Source: Pilatotrama ljubarskyi
Taxonomy: Eukaryota > Basidiomycota > Agaricomycetes > Polyporales > Polyporaceae
DNA length: 64,000 nucleotides
Direction of reading: 5' to 3'
Assembly (NCBI GenBank): GCA_022385805.1
Contig: MU277736.1
Span: 62,001-126,000 of the forward strand
Shown: positions 22,036 through 33,947 of the stretch, one piece after another
How positions within the stretch are numbered: position 1 is the stretch's first letter
How the letters are laid out: each line of letters opens with the position of its first letter
Made by a program: the position numbers and the translations under genes
Notes under the pieces: model-generated
Databases searched by the model: none
The model's input: the letters and a program-made list of their open reading frames with translations, nothing else
What the model was told of the DNA's origin: nothing

Positions 22036-24980
22036 ATGGTGAGCTCTGCTGTGGCCAGTCCAAGCTCTCAAGCGTCCTCGTCCATGTCCCCTGCTCCGAC
22101 AAAACGCCCTCGTCGAAGGATTCGGCCGAAGATAGCTCTTGACCCCGAGCAGCCGTTGACGATCCAGGGGAAGGAACGTGCGCGGGTCTATATCGCGTGC
22201 AATCAATGGTACGCCAAGCTCACACGAATTGGGTCATTCTACTCAACGCCTCACCTCACACTAGTCGTGCACGCAAGACCCGCTGCGACGGAGCCAAACC
22301 GGTCTGCTTTCATTGCCGCAAGCGCCCTCCCGAGGACGGGGGACAGTGCAGCTACGAACCGCAGCTCAAACGCCGCGGGCGAGACAAGGCACCGAGGTCA
22401 CGCACGGACAGGCCAAGTAAGCGCAGGCGGGCTTCTGCGGAGGAAGGGCATACCGACTCGGCAGCCAGCGGGGAATCGAGGTCTTCGAGCCAGGAACGAT
22501 CTTCTTCTCCGCAGCTTCGCCCTACCACCAGCTCGCCGGAAGACTCACCCGATGTCAGTCATGTCGGTGATTTCTTTGAGAACGTTTATGCCAACCTTGT
22601 ATCCTCTAGGAACACACGGTGGAGTACGACCCATTCGTGCTCGCTTCAGACATGGTCATCGAGCTTCCTGCTGTCGCCGCGGTGGCTCATTCAGCTTCTG
22701 CGAAGCAAAAGAACGAGAAGCAGACTATTCCAGCACGACCCAGCCTCCAGTTCACCCGTCAGACCTGGTGGGACGCGCTGCTCACGTTCTACTCATCGGA
22801 GGAAGGCATTCCTTCCCCAGACATCACTGGAGAGAAGCGGAGCAAAGCTATGCGACGTATCGTGTCGGACCTGCGTGGGCTCTTCCAGTCGTCCCTGTAC
22901 TGGCTCAGCTTCATCCACCTTCCGCGCTTCTTCGACATGCTCTTCAAACCTGCCCGCAGAGCCACTATGCAACCTAGCCTACTGCTCAGCGCGCTTGCAG
23001 TCGGAACACTTGCGCAGAGCTCTGAGATTGAGGAGGGCGCACCAGGACGCATGCGCGCACTCAAGCTGCTTGAAATGGCAGATAGCGCTCTGCAAGCTAG
23101 CTTTACCTCTGGGTGGGTCGATTACGGCCTGGTTCAGGCTGCCTGGGTACGCATGTGAGAACCTCTTTTGACGAGCCATATTGACGTATGGTACGCCTCA
23201 GTTAATTGTGTACTTCGAGATACAAGCGCACCCCCTGCAGTCTGCGGAGCGATGTCGCTCATCGCTGCTCCTCCTGGACTCGCTGATGCGGTTATTCTCC
23301 CTCACCACGATCGACGCTGATCTCAAGTGTGCCCGTCCAACGGGGCAGCCACACCAGGCCTTTGAGCAGAATACATTCGCTCCCACGCCCGGGTTAAGCT
23401 CGAGTGCCCCCCTCGAAGACGGCCTCCCACATGTTGCAGCAGCACACAACAATCCTCTACCTCCATCCGCCTTTGGCACTGACCCGTTGACGAATTCGAC
23501 TTTCGCTCCACCCTTAGATCCCTTCGAGGCCATCTCTCAGCAGCCGCCCAATCCTGCGCACCTGACTCCTGGACTAACACCACCACCGACGGTGTCATCC
23601 TGTAACTGCGCAGAACTGACTATTGCCCGCCATTGGCCTTCTGTACAAGGGCTCGCACCCTCGTGGGGAGGGACGCCCATGTGGCCTAATGGCCTCTCGG
23701 AGGGCGAGTTCCAGAAAGAAGAGTGCCGACGGCTGGTGTGGTCGAGCGTGATGCTCACTGCAAGCCTGAACGCGTACACCTCCAGCACAGAGGAGATTGG
23801 GCTAAGCCGCCTCTCCATCAAGGATCCTCGTAACGTGCGTTCTTCCTTGCGCTCCATTCGTCCAACATTCGGTCATCCCCACCTACTGCGCTCAATGCTG
23901 ATATGCGGCCTGTAGTATGCGATACTGTTCCCGGGAGAGTCGCTCGCGCTCACGGGCTCGCTCGTGCCAGCAAACGACATGTGGACGCTTCACCTGCGCT
24001 CCATGCTCCTTCTCCACTCGTGCACTCAGACTCGCGACGATCCGCGGCTCAGTGACTCCCAGCGTGCCGAAGCCGCGATGAGCGCATGGCTCGAGATTGA
24101 CGCAATTGAGCAAGCATTGGACCAGCACACCTGCGGGATCGAGAATCATCTCAACTACCAGGCGCGCGAGATGCTCTTCAGGTGAGTCACGACACGCTCC
24201 AGCGAAGTCGACGACGGCATTGACGTCGCTCGCCTAGCTCGCGAATGTGCGTCTCGCAAGAGTTCCACCGGTATATTCCTCAGGCCACTACGTACGTGTG
24301 AATCGATGCTCGTCTGGCGTTGTACACTCATATCCGCAAATCAGCCGATTGTTCTATCGAGACAAAGCGGAGAGCTGGCGTACGTTTTTCATCATTGCAT
24401 TGGGTTCTTGGGCTGACTCGAAAAGCGCAGTCAAACACAGAGTGGATACGGCTCAGTTAATGTGGGACCAAACCATGAAAGGAGGCGACATTCCGGCCAA
24501 GGAATGCTGCAAGCCGCTGGTCATCTACTGGCTCATGTCATACATCATCAAGTGCGTCTGCCTGGTCGCCTGCAGGATGAGGGCATCGCTCACTTTTGTT
24601 CTCAGGGCGATTGTACTGTGGCGAGCAGACCCGACGCTCACATTCGCTCTCACGTCGTCGAAGACATTTGCGAGGCGAGCAGAGCATCTCATGATTTTTT
24701 GGCCAAGCCCTGGTGAGTCCGTCTTGCCAAAGATCGCGCAACAGGGCTACACCGCCGAGTTGGGTCTCGCGGGCGGTGGCACAGTGTGCAATATCCCACA
24801 CAGGGGCTGATTCCTCCTCACAGAGCAGCGACGAGAGTGGCAAGACCTACGCTATCAGCTTGTTCAAGCCTGTCTTCAAGCGGGCGTCCCACCTCCAGAA
24901 GCGTCCATACCTGCGCCATTCCCGCGAAGGAATACGACCCCAGGTTGAGTGTATCGCAAGCATACACGGCGCTATCGTAG
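22036..24980 (+). CDS. Zn2Cys6 transcription factor with fungal middle-homology domain
   Basis: Nuclear DNA-binding regulator, about 800 residues. The likely start is the ATG at 22036 (MVSSAVASPSSQASS), followed by a basic segment KRPRRRIRPK. The binuclear cluster is ACNQC-RARKTRC-DGAKPVC-FHC-...GQC, spacing C-x2-C-x6-C-x6-C-x2-C-x10-C. Its second cysteine codon is split by an intron at 22209-22264. A linker rich in Lys/Arg/Ser follows. The fungal-specific domain comprises TWWDALLTFYSS, LYWLSFIHLPRFFDMLF, QPSLLLSALAVGTLAQSS, DSLMRLFSLTTIDAD, EECRRLVWSSVMLTASLNAY and YAILFPGESLALTG. The C terminus is RLSVSQAYTALS. Target genes are unknown. The neighbouring FAD monooxygenase is a candidate by position only. 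Confidence 0.9.
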
Positions 24981-25438
24981 ATCTTTTCTAGCACACCTCC
25001 TCTAGCGAATGTTCCCACATCTGGAAGTGACTTCTCTCGTGTGAGTCGGCCGTTTGGATTGGGAGGATAACGTAGGCAGGCGGCACGCTGTCTATTGCAA
25101 AAAATCGAAGCACCCACACGTCTCATTTCGATGTCCGAGTCATCCCGATCAGCATGCAGCCGTGTAACCAGCGACAGAAGTGCTAAGCATTTGGTATCCG
25201 GAGTGCCAGGAGTGCACATAAACGCCGCCGAACGTACTTGCGCGTTCGTTCGGCTGTGGCGGCACCTGTATACGCTCTCATTCGTTCTCAGGATCTCATA
25301 GCTGTAGTCCGTACGTCTTTGATACGTCCGACGGCCACGACCTTCGTGGCATCAGGGAGGCCCAAGTCGTGACCAGTATAAGAGTGAGACCTCATAGACT
25401 GACTCTTCAAGCCCGCGTTCCACCCGCCACCCCAAACT
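24981..25438. other. Intergenic
   Basis: 3' flank of the Zn2Cys6 gene and promoter of the small mitochondrial-type gene. A GTATAAGAG motif near 25376-25384 could be its TATA element. No coding sequence seen. Confidence 0.45.
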
Positions 25439-26034
25439 ATGACCAGACTAGCGATCCTTCGTACTCAGCCAGCGCCTGCATTCTATCCATCTGTTGCTCG
25501 GCAGTTGCGTTTCGCTCGCCGATACTCAGACTCGCCTCCATCCAAGCCATCGAGCTCTAGCACGCGCTCAGCTGCGCCATATGTCGCGGGGGCTTTGGCC
25601 GGCGTAGGTGCTATAGGACTAGCTGGTATGCACAGTTTCGCCCGACCGGAAGGGTATGGCTGCGATGATTTATTTGCTCACTGGTGACATCAGGCTACGC
25701 CTGGTACCATTTCTCAGGCGCCAAGCGCGCGGTCGATGCAGCCAGGAGGACAAAAGAGATCTACGAGGAGAAAAAGGCTGCCGTTATCGAGAAGCGTGAC
25801 GCCGGACGCGAAAAGGCCGCAGCGGTGGCCGACGCTACGAAGGAGAAGACAAGCCGCCTCGCGGAGCGGTGGAAGCTGCGTTCCGGATTTAGAACGGCAG
25901 AGGAGAAGCAGGCGGTACGTACGGACTGTTCGCGGCGTATTCAAGCTGGACTTCGAGCGCTGAACTAAACCGTGACACTGCAGGACGCGCCGGAAGGTAC
26001 CCAAGTCACCGGAGGGAAGGATGCGGCAGCATGA
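25439..26034 (+). CDS. Small mitochondrial-type membrane protein, unknown function
   Basis: Three exons from the ATG at 25439. The N terminus (MTRLAILRTQPAPAFYPSVARQLRFARRYS) is Arg/Ser/Ala-rich without acidic residues, as in a mitochondrial presequence. A glycine-rich hydrophobic segment follows (AAPYVAGALAGVGAIGLAG), then the GYAWYHFSGAKRAVDAARRTKEIYEEKK motif and a charged, Ala/Lys/Glu-rich helix to EEKQADAPEGTQVTGGKDAAA. The first intron splits the glycine codon of PEG|YAW and the second removes about 25919-25983; both close in frame. I do not recognise a characterised family. It resembles the gene at 33.9-34.7 kb in layout (presequence, one membrane segment, long charged helix). Confidence 0.72.
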
Positions 26035-26297
26035 ACTTATGTAGTCTTCGAATGCTATGCTGATAATCGCTGTGTTTCTGCTCTCTGTCTCATGATGTTT
26101 TGCAACCCTGGCTTGACTTGGCGATCCCTAGCGCCTACCCTACTCAATACTATGATACATACCAGTTCATGACCTCGACGCAGGATTCCCTGTCGACCTG
26201 ATCATTGTCATTGAACTCACGGAAACCCCAAGCTGAAAGCGTTGAACCAATGAACCGTTCTCTTCACAAGCCCAATTCCGAGTAGCATTCACGAGGT

Positions 26298-28392
26298 TTA
26301 CAAGCCGACGGCGGTCTTGAGCTTCGCGAAGTTGGGAGTTCCGAGACCGGTGACCTGGCCAAGATCCGTTCAGTCACACGCCACAACAACACACTGCGGG
26401 GAAAACTCACAGGATCCCATCCGGCACGAGCCGGGAAGCCTTGCGTATTACAGCCAGGGTTGCTGCCGGTCGTGATGTCGTTCAAAGCCGACGCGCCGGT
26501 CGAGTACAAGAACGGGTTCAAGAACCCGAGCGGCGGCTTGCCCGCCGCCGCGAGCTGGTCGTTGAGCAGCGACACGACGCTGGCGAAGATCGGGCTCGAG
26601 CAGCTCGTACCCCCGACCAGGCCGGACTCGCCGCCCACGATGATCTCGACGTCGTCGCCCTGCGCGGAGACGTCGGGGAACGCGCGCCCAGAGCGGTTGA
26701 ACTTGCCCGAGTTGGTGTTTCCGAGCGCGGAGAGGAAGCCTGAGACGGCGCTCGCCTGGTAGCTTGGCTGCGCGAAGAAGTTGGAGAAACCTCCAGAGGA
26801 GAAGCTCGCGGAGGTCTCCGGCACGCCTGTGGTGGCGCCAACCGAGGTCATGCTAGAGGCGTCGTTCAGCGCGTGCGTCCCCCACGAAACGAAGCTTGTA
26901 CTCACAAGGGGCAGCCGGACGGGAACGTTGGCAGGAAGGTCGTGCAGCGGGTAGTCTGCGAGCCGGCAACACCTCCATCACCGGATGCGAAGAGGATGGA
27001 GACACCGCGGGCACCGAGTTGGGCGTAGGCATTGCAGAGGTTGCTAGAGACAAGTGAGACTTCAGACTCCGTAGGTGTGACATACAATTGGGATTTGGAC
27101 TCACTTGGCAAGGGCCCTGGAGATCGTGTTCTCGTTCTGGCCGTAACTGGTCGTCAGCACTTGCGGGGGAGCGCTCTCGCCGAGAAGGAAGTTGATGATG
27201 TCTAAGAAGCCCTCCAGAGCACCGTCGTGGAACTGCTCTCCCACAGAGATGAAGACAGTCGGGACCTCAGTGGCAACGCCCACCGTGTATTGGATGTCGA
27301 GATCCTGCGAGCGATGGGCGTACAATTAGTTCACGATCCTACGTCATTCGTGTGCCACAGTGCGACATACCGCCTCGACGCCAGCTTCGTTCGCGGCCTG
27401 CGGGTTCTGGCCGCCGTCAAGCGTCTGCAGAGTGAACGTAGTCGATGCCGGAATGTCGGGCCTGAACGTCGTCAGGAATGACTACCGTGGTCTGTAAGCG
27501 GACCGGTATGGCGCAGCTCAGTAGATGCAGTACATACCCTGAGATCGGCCTGGTTCGCGAATTGCTCGATGAAGCCGCTGACGGCTAGCTTGTTCGAAGC
27601 GACCTTGGCAGGGGTCGTCGGGATACCGTAGAGTGCCTGCAGGCAAGCGGGCGTGATGGTGGACGAACATGACGCGGGGACGGCATCAGAGGTCACGTTG
27701 ACTGCAGGTTTGATCTTCGGGGGAGCGACCATGGCAGGAAGGCGAGCGAAGGGGTTCGGGAATCTGGTGCGCAATGTCAACATCCATGTATGCTAGGCAT
27801 GTATAGTGTACACTCACGTAATGGTGGGATGGACGAGGTCAACGTGTCCCTTCAAGTCTGCCGGGATGGAGTAGGCGAGGGTCCGGATAGACGTCTTGCC
27901 AGTCTCCTGGTGGGTGAAGACGGAGAAGTCGGCATTCAGGAGCTCGTTGGCCTTGCTGACCGGGATAGAGAAACTGAGCCAGTCTCCGGCGGGGGAGATG
28001 GTCTTGGCTTCGATGCCGTTCTCGGCGAACCAAGCGTTGACTGCAGCAACGCTGTCCGGGGACGGCGCCACGAACTTCTCGACCTAGAGACGAGGTCAGC
28101 GTATGGTGGCGAATTCGTGAGACGGCTGGCATACCTCCTCCTTGGTGAGATGTTGACCATAGAGCGCGCTGGAAGGCGTGCTGACGTCCATCAGGGCCTT
28201 CTCGAGGCCTGCTGGGTCGCTCTGCACAAGGGCGAGACGCAGGTTCAGGACCGTCTCCTGTGGCGCAGCCCCGGAGTGCACGAAGCCATCGGGGATGTCT
28301 TCCCTGGCTTCATGCACTTGCATGCTGCGCGCCAGAGGCTTGGCGCAGCAGGTCGCGAAGAGGCATGCGAGGAGGGCGATCCGAGCGAGCAT
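26298..28392 (-). CDS. S53 sedolisin (secreted acid serine peptidase, tripeptidyl-peptidase type)
   Basis: Serine-carboxyl peptidase working outside the cell at acid pH. The ATG at 28392 starts a signal peptide ([19 protein letters not shown]). The activation prodomain ([74 protein letters not shown]) is followed by the catalytic domain from about CLQALYGIP. The catalytic Glu and Asp lie in GVEA|DLDIQYT, spaced E-x3-D across an intron. The oxyanion aspartate is in LFASGDGGV, and the nucleophile serine in [13 protein letters not shown] (usually SGTSA). The Ca site is [13 protein letters not shown], and the end is [18 protein letters not shown]. About seven introns. A second S53 gene lies at 42.5-44.6 kb. 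A TATAAATA box is 61 bp upstream. Confidence 0.93.
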
Positions 28393-28452
28393 CTCGATTG
28401 CTGATTCAGAGGCGACTCCGGCGGTGGATTGTTCGTATCCTTAAAGGCGGCA

Positions 28453-28460
28453 TATTTATA
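28453..28460 (-). promoter_or_regulatory. TATA box of the S53 gene
   Basis: TATAAATA on the minus strand, 61 bp before the ATG at 28392. Confidence 0.6.
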
Positions 28461-29011
28461 CAAAAGCACAAAAGCAAGTGCTTCGGTTGCGCTGGGGAAC
28501 CGATAGTCGGATAAGACGGGGCTACGCGCGGTGACTGTCGAGAGTGGGAATCGAGGATGGCTTCGACATGTGGAGTGCATTGAGGAATACCGCAGCTATG
28601 GGCCATTGTCGGTATCTAGTGAGGATCGAGTATGTCCGGGGCTTGAAGATAGCCTATTATTGACCCGCTCCACAAGTTTGCGCATTCGAGCATTCTCATG
28701 GGAAGATGTGCATGGGAGTGCTGCGTGAGAAGCACGAATAGCTGTCGAGTCTTCCATCCGGGTACTGTCAGAAGGAGTGCGAGAGTCGAGGGGAAACGTG
28801 TTGATTACGAGGACTGATGACACTCGCCCATATGATAGCAATCATACGGGGATGGGCGCCGTATACAGATCGTGGAGACGATTGCGGATCCATTGAGGCG
28901 AGCGTTCGTAGGCTACTGCTGGCCTCCAGGCATCACCTCTACTTCTCCCGGCCGGAGGCTATCAGAGCAGATGCACAGAAGAGCAGATGCGGCGCTGAGA
29001 ATTATCCGCGC

Positions 29012-29047
29012 ATGGGCTTCTACAGGATAATGGGCTTCTACAGGATC
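29012..29047. repeat. 18-bp tandem duplication
   Basis: Two adjacent copies of ATGGGCTTCTACAGGATM differing only in the last base. Confidence 0.85.
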
Positions 29048-30169
29048 GCGTCGATGTGAGATACGAAGGACAGCCTGAGCATAAGGAAGCACTGGCGGCT
29101 CGAGCTGGACCAAGGCTTAGCGAGCGACTTGATGCCCCCGGTTTCGTAGTCTTAAGTGTCATAAAGATGTCCCTCGCTGTAGACGGGTGATCCAGAAAGA
29201 CGATGGTAATAGCTAGAGGCGTTCGGAGTCGGACTGAGGATGGGGACATTTCCAGATTCAAGTTGCGGCGACAGCCACCGGCATCTGCCGGCTCCTCCAA
29301 ATCAGGTAGGGCTGTGATTCAACGCCTCGACAAGCTAGAGCGTCTGTTGCCAAGTTCCAACACCTCGAGTCGCCGCCAGGCGAGTCGGATGCTGCAACCT
29401 CATCGGTTACTGCGGTAGGCTAGGCTCAGGCTCTTTACTTTCTGTTCTGCAAAGAAGGCGTTGGAGTGCCGCCAAGCGTGGGCTCATTCTAGCGTATCAC
29501 CATCGCTACGTCCTAACGCAGGTTTATGCTGGTGCTATGCCAGGGCGTCAACAGCCCATGCATACGGTGAGAATTGTACTGCTTTGTATAAAAATTATGG
29601 CCTGTGTACATTGTAAACTGATTTGCAGAGGAATAGGACTTCTGCAGCAAGTGACGCTCACATGATCCCCCGGCAGGTGCCAGAGGCAAGTCCTTACAAT
29701 ATCGCGCCCATTGAGTAGAATGCTAGTATATCATCGACGCTCATTGGTAGCCCTACCTGTCACGATGTACGGTGCGGCGATTGCATATGATTCACGTCTC
29801 CGCGGCACTCAAGGAATCGCCGCGAATGTCGATCTGGCCGAAATCGGTCAAGCTGCTACCCAGCGAGGACTCTTCCGCGATTTGAAAAGCGGAGCGCTGA
29901 AATCAAGATGCTCGGCATGCATGCTGTCCCTGCGGCTTGACGACCCTGGCGGTCGATAGCTTACGTGCTTTGTGTCCATTGACTTTTGCAGCAGGAGAGT
30001 CCCGATTGACTGGTCGGTATACCACTCATCCATCAAGCCGTCCCTACCCTTTTTCCTATGGAAGTGGTGCGCAGCCTGCTGTACCTGTGCTATGACTGTC
30101 CAGTACTCTCCAACAGGTCGCCAAAAGCGTATATACCATGAAGCACCGGTAGCAAGGGGAGGGGGGCGA

Positions 30170-30177
30170 TATAAAAG
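30170..30177 (+). promoter_or_regulatory. TATA box of the zinc-finger-like gene
   Basis: TATAAAAG, 82 bp before the ATG at 30260. It supports that ATG over the in-frame upstream ATG near 29972. Confidence 0.6.
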
Positions 30178-30259
30178 AGGGCGACCGCCGCTTTTCACCC
30201 ATACCCCACTCGCTTTCGCCCCCGAATTCGCAGAACGCCTGCTAGAAAGAACATCTGCC

Positions 30260-33200
30260 ATGTTTCCTCAAGACCTATTCGCCTCTGAATATCTGCGTGC
30301 GCTCATCGACGCCGCTGAAGACAAGGCTTACCGCGCCGGAAGGGATGATGTCGCCGACAACCGCACACAACACTCGCCCTGGTGGCGTCGGGACAACCCC
30401 GCCTCGGCTGCGGCCTCTTCCGAGCTCCCGCTCTCCACACTCGGCAATGGACTGCCGGGAGACCAGGGATATCCCATCCACAGTCGCTCATCCAGCTCTC
30501 TCGCCAATGCCCTCGTCGAAAGACAACCCTCAACCAACTTCGCGGCTGTTGCAGGTGTCAGCGCTTCGCCAACACGTCGGGCGCCGCATGCACCTACATC
30601 CTCGACGACTCTCCATTCCAATCGTCTGGTAGCTCGGACCGCTCACTCTCGACTTGCCGACCCGTCGATTACGGACCAGGCCGTAGCCACGCCCTTAACG
30701 CAACCTCCAGCCTACTCCGGGATGGGCTCCGCATCCTTCTCGCCCCCATCTATATCCACGCACTATCCGGATACTCTGCCAGGACTTGTCTCCCAGCCGT
30801 GGCAGAACGACCCATCTGTCAGGGGAGACCGCAAGCGCAAGCATGAGGATCAGGAGAACGACTCAAGCGGCCCATCCCCGCCCAGAAAACGAGGGAGAGC
30901 TACTCTCGGCGTGGCCGCCCATCCAGCTGCTTCCCAGGAGTACCTGTCGTCGGCCCAATCCCCCACTGGTGAGCAGGCCATTCTGACGCCTGAGCTGTGA
31001 AGGTCTGCCGCATTCTCACTGTTTCCGTTGCAGGGCGCACCAGCGATGCTGTAAGACAGCAACCATCTGCCCGTAGCAGGGAGAACAAGAGACGCAACCA
31101 GCAGCCCCGCCGCAAACGAGCACCAGGTCCCTCCGCGGCGCCGCCCCATACTCAAAACCACGATGTCGCCGCCCACGGAGCTTCAGGCTCGTACTACGAA
31201 GGGACTGGCAATCAGAACGATGTGGAACGGGGGGAGGCGTCCCCTGAAGGTGCGTTTACTCTATGTAGAATGTGTACCTTTCTCTCACCTCCGATATGCA
31301 GAGAATGTCGCCACCCTCGCGCCTGCCCAGTGGACTCCGTCTGCCCAGTATGAGAGCGTGGACCACCGCCCGCACTGGGTCAACGACTTCGCCTATGACC
31401 CCACCCGGCACGCAGAAGGAAGCAGCACGATATACTATCCCCACACGCCGTACCCGTTCTCGCCTGCGTTCGCGCCCAGCGTTAGTCATCTCGAAGAAGA
31501 CCCTTTCCTCGGGGCAGTCCCTATTATCTATCCCGCCGACCACTCATACGGCGCTTCCTTTCCCGCGGCGGCGTCGTGGGCCTCCTACGACTACTCTCCC
31601 TCCGGAGCGAACACGACAGCGGCCAGCCCCCGAGAAGTGGTGCAATATGAAGAGCCTGAGGGCCTACTTACCGCATACCGTTCGCCCACATCCCCATTGT
31701 TCCCTCCCGCTTCACCCATCGTTCCTCACGACTTCACTTCACCGGTCGCTCCTCCCCATATCACGTCTCCGGCTCCTCCTTCCCCTCCGCCGCCACAAGC
31801 TGCGCCAGAACCTCCTCAGGCCTCGCCAGAGACACCATGGGACCCCGCATCAACCAACGAGGTGTACCCGAACAGCGAAGTGCCACGGCGCAAACAACGT
31901 CTGCAGCAAGAACGAGCATCTCGACGTGCCCGCGCCGCACCGTACACCCGCGCGCCCCGCCCCCTGCGAGCCCTCGCGAGTGACGGCCCGTCGACGTCGT
32001 CGCGTCTCACGAGACTGAACTCGCATGGTGCTGGGCCTTCTCGTGCGGTCGCAGCACGGGCTCCGCGTCACGGCAGGCCTGCATCTCCACAGCCTTCCAA
32101 AGTGACCTCCAAGCGGAAGCGGAAGCGCTCGAGCAAGGTAGAGGGTGAGAATACGAACGAGGGCGGATATAACAGCGAAGAGGACACGTACACCCCGAAA
32201 AAGGACTCGAAGGGCAAGTGCCACTGCCCCATAGCCGACATCGAAGGCGAAACCGAGACCTGTCCGAAGACATTCGACCGGCGCGGCGACGCCCAGCGGC
32301 ACGCCACCTACGAGCACCTCGGCATCACGCTGGCCTGCTACTCGCAGGGGCACGCGCGGGGCCCCCGGACCTTCTCGCGTCCCGACGGCGCGTACCGCCA
32401 CTTTAAGGCCAAGAGCTGCATGACCGAGGCGCTCTACCAGGAGCGACTCGCACAAATAACGACACGGCTGAGGATGAACGGGGAGCAAGTGACACATCGC
32501 GAGGCGGCCCAGGCGGTCGCCCGACAGTACATAGGGTTCAGGCTGCCGTGCTGGAAGGAGGACCCGAGGCGGGCGATCCTGCTGAAGCGGATTGAGAAGC
32601 TCGGGGATTTGCGCAACAGTATTGAGAAGCTCGAGCGGTACTTGAGTAAGCACGGCATGCTGATTCACGACTGCGACTGCTGCGTGCCGCAGCAGTACGA
32701 TGAGTGGCAGCAAGAGACGGCGCGCAATAGTGTCGAGGTTGGGAGTACCCGCAAGCCACGGACGGCCCGTAAGGGCAAGGGGCGCAAACATGAACGCGCC
32801 ATCCAAGAAGCGGATGAGCAGAGCATACAGCCGGACTCGGACCGCGGGGCTGCCACTGACCCGGGCTATGAGTCGGAGGAAGACATGCTCACGGTGGAGT
32901 CTGTTGTGACAAACGGCGCATGGCAGTTAGCGGCTGCAGGTCCCGACACATACCTCGCATCAACGAGCAAAGCTTCTCCTCAAGTCGAGCAGCCGCAAGC
33001 AGACGCCTGCCCCTCGGAGGACGAAGATGCGGGCGAATCTCACTACGCCGAATCATCCGATGACTACTCCGATGGGGAGGCTTGGTGGAATGCTATAGTC
33101 GCCACGCCCCAGGCGGACCCGGGGCCATCGCGCCAACGCGCAGACACGCCCGACTCGCCCGACGTCCCGCTAAGCACTCTTCCTCCGGCTCAGACTCACG

Positions 33201-33373
33201 CCACCCAAGAGCCATCTGCCGCGAGCAGCACCCGTCCCGGGCTGGGCTACGACCCGAGCGAACCCTTGGAGGTACCAGAGCGGGAGCCGCTCGCCGAGTT
33301 GGACTTCAACGTCCTTGGTGATGATGACTGGATTGACTATGATCGGGACCCAGCTGCTTGGGGGCGGTTTTAG
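30260..33373 (+). CDS. Large disordered protein with atypical C2H2-like zinc-finger pair
   Basis: Three exons (30260-30968, 31034-31249, 31302-33373) splice in frame to 998 residues. The first 650 residues are Ser/Pro/Ala-rich and disordered, with basic patches that look like nuclear localisation signals (RKRKHEDQ, PPRKRGRA, KRKRKRSSK). The only ordered part (residues about 610-760) has KCHCPIADIEGETETCPKTFDRRGD-AQRHATYEHLG and LACYSQGH..GPRTFSRPDGAYRHFKAKSC. These are two Cys/His clusters with long Cys-Cys loops, like degenerate C2H2 fingers, followed by a helical segment (KRIEKLGDLRNSIEKLERYLSKHG) and CDCC. The C terminus is acidic. It is probably a nuclear, perhaps DNA-binding, protein. 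I know no named family, and the finger assignment is inference from Cys/His spacing. Confidence 0.75.
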
Positions 33374-33947
33374 GGAGACGACGGGCCCAGCTCGAGCGGA
33401 ATATCCCGTCATGTAGAGGGCCTCTTCACGATTCTGAGGAGGACGCATGCGCCGGCGCGCAGAGGTCAGATTGTATGTGCGGTCGGCTAGTCAGTACAAA
33501 TATCAACAGTCCTCAGAGGTCGTTGCTCCAACCTCTCAGAGTCACCAGAAATCAGAGCCTGACGCCAGCGCGTTGAGATTGGCAACGACAAGGATACCCG
33601 CATGCTATACTGTTTCTCCAGCTCACTCGGATCCTCTTCGGAACTTCATGTTCTCGGCATACTGGCAGGTAGGGACAACAAGCTTCGCCTTCGTGGTAGC
33701 ACCTACTCAAGACACTACAAGAGAACATCAATCCCTGTCCATAGAGAACTCAGCTAAGAGTTCTATGACCCCGCTCATGCCAAAAACGTGACCCTGATAA
33801 AGCCATCAAGAAGATGAAATTACATTACTGCTACATTGGGATGATTTACAAGCGTGAGAGGGATGCGCTCCTTTCAACACGGCTCCAGCCAGAGAGTCCG
33901 TCAACCCAAGCCCAGCCAACTCATACAACGGGGCGGCGACATAGCGC
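33374..33947. other. Intergenic, convergent 3' ends
   Basis: Lies between two convergent genes. No motif-bearing ORF was seen. Confidence 0.5.

Larger units (their letters stand above)
28393..30259. other. Long intergenic region
   Basis: About 1.9 kb with no supported gene. A perfect-but-one tandem pair of 18-bp units lies at 29012-29047 (ATGGGCTTCTACAGGAT plus A or C). Several open frames (28962-29300 minus, 29711-29959 plus) lack motifs. The right end holds the promoter of the zinc-finger-like gene. Confidence 0.45.

Noticed and set aside
31850..32806. 318-codon minus-strand ORF
   Set aside because: Antisense to the third exon of the zinc-finger-like gene; no independent motif or promoter.
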